64,000 bases of DNA, taken from contig CAVRJK010000002.1 in assembly GCA_963721645.1 (NCBI GenBank), positions 1,922,001 through 1,986,000 on the forward strand. Reading direction: 5' to 3'. Below are positions 51,468-58,728 of the stretch, in pieces (positions within the stretch are counted from its first letter, which is position 1; each line of letters starts with the position of its first letter). The position numbers and the translations under genes were made by a program. The DNA is from JALZKA01 sp963721645 (lineage in GTDB: Bacteria; Actinomycetota; Thermoleophilia; Solirubrobacterales; 70-9). The notes below the pieces were generated by a model. That model worked only from the letters and a program-made list of their open reading frames with translations. It did no database searches and was not told where the DNA came from.

Positions 51468-51773
51468 ATGGCACTCCTTCAGCCCGATTTCGGTGACCAG
51501 GGCGACGACCGCGCGGTCGCAGGCGCCCTCGGCGCCGACTCGGCAGAGTTCGAGCGAAAGCTCCTCTCAGACGGCCACCAGGTGATCGCCCGAGGCTCGC
51601 TCATCTGCCCCGAGTGCGAACTCCCCTTGCCCGGTCGGCCGGCGGTCTCCGCACCGACCCTGATCCACTGCGGTTGGTGCGGGCACTCGGCGCGCGCCCG
51701 CGAGCTGTTCCGCCCGGATGTGCTCGACGCACCCGCGAACGCGGTCGCACTGGTCGCCCGCTTGCCCGGGTAG
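51468..51773 (+). CDS. Small zinc-ribbon protein
   Basis: 101 residues. Two CxxC pairs, CPEC and CGWC, spaced 23 residues apart, form a likely zinc ribbon; an acidic N-terminal segment and a short hydrophobic C-terminus flank it. No family name recognised. It may bind nucleic acid or a protein partner. Short gap to the photolyase gene downstream, so possibly cotranscribed. Confidence 0.7.
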   Translation: MALLQPDFGDQGDDRAVAGALGADSAEFERKLLSDGHQVIARGSLICPECELPLPGRPAVSAPTLIHCGWCGHSARARELFRPDVLDAPANAVALVARLPG

Positions 51774-51782
51774 CCGAGCGGG

Positions 51783-51788
51783 TAAGTT
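51783..51788 (+). promoter_or_regulatory. -10 box TAAGTT before the photolyase gene
   Basis: TAAGTT ends six bases before GTG 51795. Confidence 0.4.
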
Positions 51789-51794
51789 CGGATC

Positions 51795-53201
51795 GTGGCC
51801 GGAAGCGGGACCGGCATCGTCTGGTTTCGTCGCGATCTGCGGATCCGCGACCACCCAGCTCTGCGCGCAGCGCTCGACAACTACGGGCGCATCGTCCCGG
51901 TGTTCTGCTTCGACGACCGTCTGCTTCACGGGCGTCACGAGTCGGGCCCCAGGACGCAGTTTCTTCTCGAGTGCCTTGCCGAGCTCGACAGGTCGCTTCG
52001 AGAGCGCGGCTCAGGACTGGTCGTCCGCCACGGCAGGCCCGAGCGCGAGCTCGTCGCGATCGCCAGGGACACGGGCGCCACTGCCATTCACTTCACTCGC
52101 GAGATCAGCCCGTTCGGCCGCGAGCGCGGCCGACTCTGTCGCTCGGCCTTCGAGTCGGCGGGAATCGGGGCGGTCGCCCACCCCGGCCTGAACGCCATCG
52201 ATCAGCTGCGCGACATCCGCACCCAGAAAGGGAAGCCGTACACAGTGTTCGGCCCGTTCCACAAGAACTGGCTCGGCGTTGAACGGCGCGACGTCCTCGA
52301 CGCGCCAGGGCAGATGCCGCCGCTACCGTCCAAGCTCTCGAAAGGCCGCCTGCCGAGCCTCGAGTCCCTCGGGTTGGCTCAAGAGGTCGCTGAGCCGGCC
52401 GTCGGCGGCGAGTCCGAGGCCCACAAGCGACTCGACCGCTTTCTCGACGGGCCGGTGCGCGAGTACACCGAGATCCACGACGCTCTCGGCAAGGACCGCA
52501 CCTCGCGGCTCTCCCCTTACCTTCATTTCGGCTGCGTCACGCCGCGCCAGATCGAGGAGCGCCTGCCGCGCGGCAAGGGCCCCGAAGCGTTTCGCCGGCA
52601 GCTCTCATGGCGCGACTTCTACCACCACGTCCTGGCGTTTCACCCGAAGAACGCCAAGTCCGAGTTCCAGGAGCGCTATCGCGGCAAGATCAAATGGAGC
52701 TACGCCGAAAAGCGGTTCGAGCGCTGGTGCGATGGCCAAACGGGATTTCCGCTTGTCGACGCTGGGATGCGCCAGCTCAAGCGCGAGGGCTGGATGCACA
52801 ACCGCGCCCGCTTGGTCGTCGGCTCCTTCCTCACCAAGGATCTCGGCATCGACTGGCGCTGGGGCGAACGTCACTTCATGCGATACCTGATCGACGGCGA
52901 CGAGGCCAACAACAACGGAAATTGGCAGTGGATCGCATCGGTGGGCGTGGACCCACAACCTCCCTACCGCCGCATCTATAACCCGGCCCTTCACATGGAT
53001 CGCTATGACCCCGAGGGGGACTATGTCCGTCGCTACGTGCCCGAGCTCGAAGCGGTTCCCGACAAGTATCTGCGCGAGCCGTGGACGATGCCGGCGGAAG
53101 TCCAGGATGAATGCGGCGTGGTGATCGGCGACGACTATCCGGAGCCAATGCTGGACCGCAGGATCGCCCGTGAAGAGGCCCTGGAGCGCTACCGCGTGTG
53201 A
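51795..53201 (+). CDS. phrB: Deoxyribodipyrimidine photolyase (class I CPD type)
   Basis: 468 residues, GTG start. Cryptochrome/photolyase family: antenna domain GIVWFRRDLRIRDHPAL; FAD domain SRLSPYLHFGCVTPRQIEERL, QLSWRDFYHHVL, the tryptophan-rich WCDGQTGFPLVDAGMRQL, WMHNRARLVVGSFLTKDLGIDWRWGERHFM and the conserved NNNGNWQWIASVGVDPQPPYRRIYNP. Repairs UV-induced pyrimidine dimers with blue light. Its stop overlaps an in-frame GTG of the E2 gene, but I prefer a later E2 start. Confidence 0.95.
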   Translation: MAGSGTGIVWFRRDLRIRDHPALRAALDNYGRIVPVFCFDDRLLHGRHESGPRTQFLLECLAELDRSLRERGSGLVVRHGRPERELVAIARDTGATAIHFTREISPFGRERGRLCRSAFESAGIGAVAHPGLNAIDQLRDIRTQKGKPYTVFGPFHKNWLGVERRDVLDAPGQMPPLPSKLSKGRLPSLESLGLAQEVAEPAVGGESEAHKRLDRFLDGPVREYTEIHDALGKDRTSRLSPYLHFGCVTPRQIEERLPRGKGPEAFRRQLSWRDFYHHVLAFHPKNAKSEFQERYRGKIKWSYAEKRFERWCDGQTGFPLVDAGMRQLKREGWMHNRARLVVGSFLTKDLGIDWRWGERHFMRYLIDGDEANNNGNWQWIASVGVDPQPPYRRIYNPALHMDRYDPEGDYVRRYVPELEAVPDKYLREPWTMPAEVQDECGVVIGDDYPEPMLDRRIAREEALERYRV

Positions 53202-53272
53202 CCGCGGCCTTTCCGCGGCGCTTGACGCGTTACGCGGGCACGCTTCAGGGCATACACTCGACGGAGACGAAG

Positions 53273-54034
53273 TTGGCGGAAGATTTGCTCGAGATTCAGA
53301 TGCCCGCGATGGGCGAGTCGGTCACCGAGGGGACGATCCTCGAGTGGCACGTCGCCGAAGGCGAAGAGGTCGCCGAGGGCGACACGATCGTCGAAGTCTC
53401 GACCGACAAGATCGACGCCGAGGTGCCCGCTCCGGCAAGCGGCGTAATCACCAAGATCATGGCCCAGCCGGACGACACGGTGACAGTCGGCCAAGTCCTC
53501 GCTCAGCTCGACACGAACGGCACCGGCAACGGCGCCGCGCCGGCGGCTGAGCAGGAGGAAGACCCTGAGACGGCCCCGGCCTCCGAGGCCCAGACCCAGA
53601 GTGAGCCCAGCTCGGGTGATGACGACGGCAGCGACGGGATGGTCACCGGAGGCGGCGAAGGCGACGCCGACATCGGCGAGTCTGCGCCCGAAGATCTACT
53701 TGAGTCCGCGCAAGGCGACTCTGCTGACGACTCACCTGTGCCTGACGTGGAGGGTTCCGCGGATGGCGCGTCGGGTGAAACTGTCGTGATCGCAATGCCA
53801 GAGATGGGCGAGTCGGTCACCGAGGGGACCATTCTCGAGTGGGCCGTCGCCGAAGGCGACACGGTCGCCGAAGGCGACACGGTCATCGAGGTCTCGACCG
53901 ACAAGGTCGATGCAGAGGTCCCTGCCCCGGCTGCCGGCACCATCACAAAGCTTCTGGTCAAGCCGGACGATGTCGTCAAGGTCGGTCAGCCGCTCGCCGA
54001 GATGTCAACCTGCAGACCAGGGTCTGGCACCTGA
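53273..54034 (+). CDS. E2 lipoyl segment: two lipoyl domains of a 2-oxoacid dehydrogenase (upstream part of a frameshifted fusion)
   Basis: About 253 residues from TTG 53273 (GGAG six bases upstream); an earlier GTG at 53198 overlaps the photolyase stop. Two near-identical lipoyl domains: the first (about 5-80) carries VSTDKIDAEVPAP, the second (about 185-255) VSTDKVDAEVPAP; the Lys in DK is the lipoylation site. An acidic Glu/Asp/Ser/Gly linker separates them. The ORF stops at TGA 54034, shortly after a frame slip near 54005, where the same polypeptide continues in the +1 frame as a linker, peripheral-binding domain, E2 core and E1. See the next entry and finding. Confidence 0.8.
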   Translation: MAEDLLEIQMPAMGESVTEGTILEWHVAEGEEVAEGDTIVEVSTDKIDAEVPAPASGVITKIMAQPDDTVTVGQVLAQLDTNGTGNGAAPAAEQEEDPETAPASEAQTQSEPSSGDDDGSDGMVTGGGEGDADIGESAPEDLLESAQGDSADDSPVPDVEGSADGASGETVVIAMPEMGESVTEGTILEWAVAEGDTVAEGDTVIEVSTDKVDAEVPAPAAGTITKLLVKPDDVVKVGQPLAEMSTCRPGSGT

Positions 54035-57000
54035 ATCCGCAGAACCATCCGACCCGTCACAGCAGGGGTCTGACCCCACGTCACCCGCGGAGTCGACGAC
54101 CGCCCCCTCCCGTTCCGTCTCCCCGGTGGCCCAGCGCATGGCCGCCGATCAGGGCATCGACGTTGGCACGATCCAGGGATCGGGCTCCGGCGGCAAGGTT
54201 GTGAAGGCGGACGTCCTGGCCGCATCGGACGGCGGCCACGGAGCGGGACCCGCTCCGGGTGGCGCCGAGAGTGAGGAGAAGGCGCTTCGCGGCCCGGCCG
54301 GAACCCTCGCGAAGCTCATGAACGAGAGCCGCACGATGCCCACGGCGACCTCGTTCCGCACTCTGCCCGTCGACACTCTTGACGCAAAGCGCAAGGCGAT
54401 CAACTCACAGCTCAAAGAGAAGGGCCTCAAGGTCTCGTTCACGCACCTGATCGCCTGGGCCATCGTGCGCGCGGCCGCCGAGCACGATGTGATGGCGCGC
54501 ACCTACTCCGAGCACGACGACAAGTCGTGGGTCACCATCGGATCCGGGATCAACCTCGGCATCGCGGTGGATGTCGAGCGCAAAGACGGCTCACGCTCGC
54601 TGATGGTTCCGTGCATCCGCGGCGCAGAGGGCCTCGACTTTGCGGGCTTTCACTCTTCTTACGAGGACCTGATCTCGAAGACCCGCGAGAACAAGCTCAC
54701 GGCAGACGATTTCCAGGGCACCAACATCACGCTCACCAATCCGGGTGGCATCGGCACCGTCGCATCGGTTCCGCGCCTCATGTCCGGACAGGGGACCATC
54801 GTCGCCGTCGGATCCATCGCCTACCCGGTCGAGTGGGCGCACGCCCCGCCCGAGAAGGTCAAGTCGCTCGGCGTCTCCAAGGTCACGACCATGACCTCCA
54901 CGTACGACCATCGCATCATCCAGGGCGCCGAGTCCGGGTCGTTCCTGCGCCAGATAGACCAGTTCCTCCAGGGCGAGGACGAGTTCTACGAAACGGTCGC
55001 GCACGACCTGGGGATTTCCGACAGGGTCGTCACGAACGCCCACCCCGCCGCTGCATCCGCGATGCCCCTCCCCGCCGCCGGAGCTGCCGGCTCGGGCTCG
55101 GCGATAGTCGCGGCCGAGCCGGACCGCGAGCTCTTGCAAGCGGTACAGGCGGCGACATCGCTCCTCAAGGCTTTCCGGACCCACGGACACCTGGCGGCAC
55201 GCGTCAACCCCCTCGCCGAGGGCGACCCGAAGGGCGATCCTGCGCTGGAGCCCGAGAGCCTCAACCTGACCCCCGATCTGATGTCGCGCATCCCGGCTTC
55301 GATCCTGAGGATCGGAGTCGAGGGCGAGACGCTTCTCGACGCGCTACCCCGTATGCGCGACGCCTACTGCGGCACCGTCGCCTACCAGATCGAGCACCTT
55401 TCCTCGCACCAGCAGCGCATGTGGCTGCGCGAGATGATCGAGACGGGCGCCCACCGTGCCCCGCTGGAGGCCGATCAGAAGCGCGCGCTACTCAAGCGTC
55501 TGCTCGAGGTGTTCGGTTTCGAGCGCTTCGTCCAAAAGGCCTACCTCGGCCAGAAGATGTTCTCGATCGAGGGCCTGGACGTCGTGGTCCCGATGATCGA
55601 CTCGCTCGTGACCCAGGCGCGCTCGTCAGGCGCCGAGGAGGTCGTGATCGGCATGGCACACCGCGGCCGGCTCAGCGTCCTCGTCCACAACTGCGGCCGC
55701 TCGGCCGAGTCGATCATGGCCGAGTTCGAGGGCGCCAAGGCGCTCGACAGGGTGAAGGCCATTGCTGCGATCCCCCACTCCGGCACCGGCGATGTCAAGT
55801 ACCACCATGGCGCCGAGGGCATCTTCTCGACGCCGGACGGCGAGGAGATCCGGGTGCGGATGTACCCGAACCCCTCACACCTCGAGTTCGTCGACCCCGT
55901 CGTTACGGGCGGCGCCCGCGCAGCACAGACCGAGCACTCGGGGCCGCGTCTTCACCACAGCCCCCACGTAGCGGTACCGCTCCTGCTCCACGGCGACGCC
56001 GCCTTCCCCGGCCAGGGAGTGGTGGCTGAGACGCTCAACCTCCAGTCGCTCGAGGGCTACTCGACAGGCGGCACGGTGCACATCATCACCGACAACCAGG
56101 TGGGCTTCACGACCAACCCGGACGAGGACCGTTCGACGCCGTACGCGGGCGACCTTGCCAAGGGCTACAACTGCCCGATCATCCACGTGAACGCCGACGA
56201 CGTGGAGGGCTGCATGGCCGCCATGCGGCTGGCGATGGGCTACCGCGAGCGGTTTGCACGCGATGTGGTGATCGACGTGATCGGCTACCGGCGCTACGGC
56301 CACAACGAGACTGACGAGCCCGCGTACACACAGCCGAAGATGGCCGCGCAGATCAAGGCCCACGCCCCTGTATCAGAGATCTACGCCGAGCAGCTCATCA
56401 AGGAGGGTGTCGTCTCAGTCGACGACGTCGCAGCGGACGCAACCGAAATCCAGGAGACCCTCTCGTCGACCCTCAAGGGCCTCCGCGAGAAGATGGATAC
56501 AGGCGACTACGAGGACCCGACCTCGACTCACGTCGGCACGGGCGAGCTCGACCGCACCAAGTCGCCGGAAGTCGAGACGGCAGTCTCCGAGAAGCGGATC
56601 CGCTCGCTGAACGAGGAGCTGATCCGCGTTCCCGACGGCTTCGCAATCCACCGAAAGCTTAAGAAGCCGTTGGACAAGCGCATCGAGATCCTCGATGAAG
56701 GGCCGATCGAATGGGGTCACGCGGAAGGCCTCGCGTACGCGTCGCTTCTTACCGAGGGCACGCATATCCGCCTCACCGGCCAAGACACGGAGCGAGGCAC
56801 CTTCTCCCACCGCCACCTCGTCCTCCACGATGAGAAGACCGGCTTGAAGTATGCGCCGATCCAGAACCTGTCTGGCGCGCTGGCGCCGTTCGAGGTTCAC
56901 AACAGCCCATTGTCGGAGATTGCCTGCCTCGGCTTCGAGTACGGCTATTCCGCCGCCTCACCGGAAAGCCTGATCCTCTGGGAGGCACAGTTCGGCGACT

Positions 57001-57737
57001 TCGTCAACTCCGCTCAGGTGATCATCGACCAGTTCCTGGTCGCGGGAGAGTCGAAGTGGGGCCAGACGACCCGGCTTACGCTCCTTCTCCCTCATGGCTA
57101 TGAGGGTTCCGGGCCCGAACACTCGAGTGCGAAAATCGAGAGGTTCATCCAGCTCGCCGCCGAAGGCAACATCCGCCTGGCGAACCCGACAACTGCCGCG
57201 CAGTACTTCCACCTCATCCGCCGCCAGGCCCGGATCGCCAAGCCACGCCCGCTGATCGTCTTCACGCCAAAGGGTCTTCTGAGGCTTACCGGCGCCTCGT
57301 CCAAGCTCTCCGATCTCACCAGCGGGACGTTCCAATTCGTCCTCGGCGACCCGCGCGCCGCCGGGCGGGAAGAGGAGATAACCAAGCTCGTCCTCTGCTC
57401 GGGCAAGGTCTACTACGACATGGACGGGCACGACAAGCGCGGCGAATCGGCGAACGTCGCAATCGCTCGGGTCGAGCTCCTCTACCCGTTCGCCCGCGAC
57501 CAGATCCGCGAGCTGATCGGGAAGTACCCGAACCTCAAGCACATCTCGTGGGTCCAGGAAGAGCCGAAGAACATGGGCGCGTACAGCGTCATGGCGCGCC
57601 GCATGCCGGAGCTCCTCCCGGACGGCGTCGAGTTCTCCTACATCGGCCGCCCTCAGCGCGCCTCGCCGTCAGAGGGCTACCCGGTGGCCCATCGCTCCGA
57701 GCAGGAGCGCATCGTGCTCACCGCACTCAGCAACTGA
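54006..57737 (+). CDS. kgd: E2 core plus 2-oxoglutarate dehydrogenase E1 (KGD/OdhA-type fusion)
   Basis: Downstream part, about 1240 residues. Order: proline/serine linker, peripheral subunit-binding domain (SVSPVAQRMAADQGIDV ... GSGSGGKVVKADVLAA), succinyltransferase core with YDHRIIQGAESG (the KGD-like catalytic His loop), then E1o with KAFRTHGHLAARVNPL, IGMAHRGRLSVL, GDAAFPGQGVV, NQVGFTTNP and GYRRYGHNETDEP. It catalyses the oxidative decarboxylation of 2-oxoglutarate and succinyl transfer to CoA. A separate start would be GTG 54126 or ATG 54138, cutting the binding domain. Repaired with the lipoyl segment, the protein is about 1487 residues. Confidence 0.88.
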   Translation, partial: QPADQGLAPESAEPSDPSQQGSDPTSPAESTTAPSRSVSPVAQRMAADQGIDVGTIQGSGSGGKVVKADVLAASDGGHGAGPAPGGAESEEKALRGPAGTLAKLMNESRTMPTATSFRTLPVDTLDAKRKAINSQLKEKGLKVSFTHLIAWAIVRAAAEHDVMARTYSEHDDKSWVTIGSGINLGIAVDVERKDGSRSLMVPCIRGAEGLDFAGFHSSYEDLISKTRENKLTADDFQGTNITLTNPGGIGTVASVPRLMSGQGTIVAVGSIAYPVEWAHAPPEKVKSLGVSKVTTMTSTYDHRIIQGAESGSFLRQIDQFLQGEDEFYETVAHDLGISDRVVTNAHPAAASAMPLPAAGAAGSGSAIVAAEPDRELLQAVQAATSLLKAFRTHGHLAARVNPLAEGDPKGDPALEPESLNLTPDLMSRIPASILRIGVEGETLLDALPRMRDAYCGTVAYQIEHLSSHQQRMWLREMIETGAHRAPLEADQKRALLKRLLEVFGFERFVQKAYLGQKMFSIEGLDVVVPMIDSLVTQARSSGAEEVVIGMAHRGRLSVLVHNCGRSAESIMAEFEGAKALDRVKAIAAIPHSGTGDVKYHHGAEGIFSTPDGEEIRVRMYPNPSHLEFVDPVVTGGARAAQTEHSGPRLHHSPHVAVPLLLHGDAAFPGQGVVAETLNLQSLEGYSTGGTVHIITDNQVGFTTNPDEDRSTPYAGDLAKGYNCPIIHVNADDVEGCMAAMRLAMGYRERFARDVVIDVIGYRRYGHNETDEPAYTQPKMAAQIKAHAPVSEIYAEQLIKEGVVSVDDVAADATEIQETLSSTLKGLREKMDTGDYEDPTSTHVGTGELDRTKSPEVETAVSEKRIRSLNEELIRVPDGFAIHRKLKKPLDKRIEILDEGPIEWGHAEGLAYASLLTEGTHIRLTGQDTERGTFSHRHLVLHDEKTGLKYAPIQNLSGALAPFEVHNSPLSEIACLGFEYGYSAASPESLILWEAQFGDFVNSAQVIIDQFLVAGESKWGQTTRLTLLLPHGYEGSGPEHSSAKIERFIQLAAEGNIRLANPTTAAQYFHLIRRQARIAKPRPLIVFTPKGLLRLTGASSKLSDLTSGTFQFVLGDPRAAGREEEITKLVLCSGKVYYDMDGHDKRGESANVAIARVELLYPFARDQIRELIGKYPNLKHISWVQEEPKNMGAYSVMARRMPELLPDGVEFSYIGRPQRASPSEGYPVAHRSEQERIVLTALSN

Positions 57738-57747
57738 CCTTCAGACG

Positions 57748-58098
57748 TCAGTCCTCGGGCTTGTTCTTTCGCTCAATCCATTCGATTGCGATCACACTCC
57801 CGACGGGCCCTACCGGCGTCAGGGTGGCGGCAAGAAGCGTGTAGGGCGCCTGGCGCCGCAGCACCGCTATCCAGATCAGGATCGCGAGCGCTATAAAGCC
57901 GATCCCGTGCCCCAAGCCGGCATAGAAGGTTGGGCGCTCCAGGCCCGGTGCGAGCCAGACGACAAGAAGGATTCCGAACAGGGCGAGTTCGACCCAAGAG
58001 GCGACCTTTACCCAACGGAACATGGGTCCGGGCACGGGCTTTCGCAGTGCGGCGGAAGGTCGTTCGGCCGGACCTCGGGTGGCTTCAGGCGCGCTCAC
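57748..58098 (-). CDS. DUF3817 small membrane protein
   Basis: 116 residues from GTG 58098, or 91 from ATG 58023. The domain FRWVKVASWVELALFGILLVVW, then GHGIGFIALAILIWIAVLRR and a third hydrophobic segment, matches DUF3817 integral membrane proteins of Actinobacteria. Function unknown. The stop lies ten bases from the kgd stop. The choice between the two starts is open. Confidence 0.75.
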   Translation of the reverse strand: MSAPEATRGPAERPSAALRKPVPGPMFRWVKVASWVELALFGILLVVWLAPGLERPTFYAGLGHGIGFIALAILIWIAVLRRQAPYTLLAATLTPVGPVGSVIAIEWIERKNKPED

Positions 58099-58728
58099 AC
58101 GCTGAGTTTGGCACCCGCTCAGCCCGAAAATCCCTCCCGACCGCCCGTACAAGGGCGCCGCAACAGGTTTGGACCAGAGTCCATATGACGAAGGGTCCTC
58201 AGCGGGCAATATTCCTTCCATGCAGAGCACCTTGAGCAAAGCGACCGGCCGTTCAGTCCGAGATGTGGCACTCGTGGCGCGCGAAGCGCGGCGCCTCGCC
58301 GGCTTGGATCCCCGGCGACGCCCGCTCCCGGCCCCTTTGGTTTTCAAGACGCGCTGACCTGACGCGGGAGAGAACGCGACGCCCGCCCCGGAAGGGGTGG
58401 GCGCTTCGCTGTTCTGCGATGCCCCCTTGCGACTGAAAGTAGAAGGCGGGGCGGGGCCGTGGGAGGCAGGGGGTCCACACGGCCCGCGCCCGCACCTAGC
58501 GCGTCGGTAGCCAGGGAGGGATGCCGACGCGTTCGCCCCCGGAGGCGGGACTGGCCGGGGACGAGCCTTATTAAATCGTTGTTTGGTCCCTGATGATTCC
58601 GCTCCCTGACGGCTCGATTAACTGACAACTATGACCGATCGGGAGGGCCGAGTCAATAGCCCGGCGCAACTTTCCCCCCGGACGCGTGTTGGACTCTACT
58701 CCAAATCTGGGCCCGGAGGGCGAACCCC
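58099..58728. other. Long structured intergenic region, candidate non-coding RNA
   Basis: The only gene-free stretch above 300 bases. It is GC-rich and full of stems: CGCCCGCCCC/GGGGTGGGCG around a GGAA loop (58380-58403), GGGCCGTG/CACGGCCC (around 58455-58490), GCGTCGG/CCGACGC (around 58500-58526), and CCCCGG/CCGGGG. A short ORF (58220-58357, 45 basic residues) has no ribosome-binding site and is not called. I could not match it to RNase P RNA, tmRNA, SRP RNA or a known riboswitch. Confidence 0.4.

Noticed and set aside
53198..53272. GTG 53198 as start of the E2 lipoyl gene (GTGA overlap with photolyase)
   Set aside because: The extra 25 residues are not lipoyl-like, and TTG 53273 has a Shine-Dalgarno at good spacing. 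It cannot be fully excluded.
58220..58357. 45-residue basic ORF on the plus strand
   Set aside because: No ribosome-binding site or close -10 box, and it lies in a structured region opposite the DUF3817 upstream sequence.
58360..58410. Glycine-riboswitch or SRP-RNA look-alike (GGGAGAG followed by CCGGAAGGGG)
   Set aside because: The expected continuation of a glycine riboswitch (CTCTCAGG...AAAGGAC) is missing, and so are the flanking GTCAGG and AGCAGC of SRP helix 8. Only a GGAA-capped stem remains.
58640..58700. tRNA-like anticodon arm (TTGGA-CTCTAC-TCCAA)
   Set aside because: The loop has six, not seven, bases, and there is no matching acceptor, D or T arm around it.
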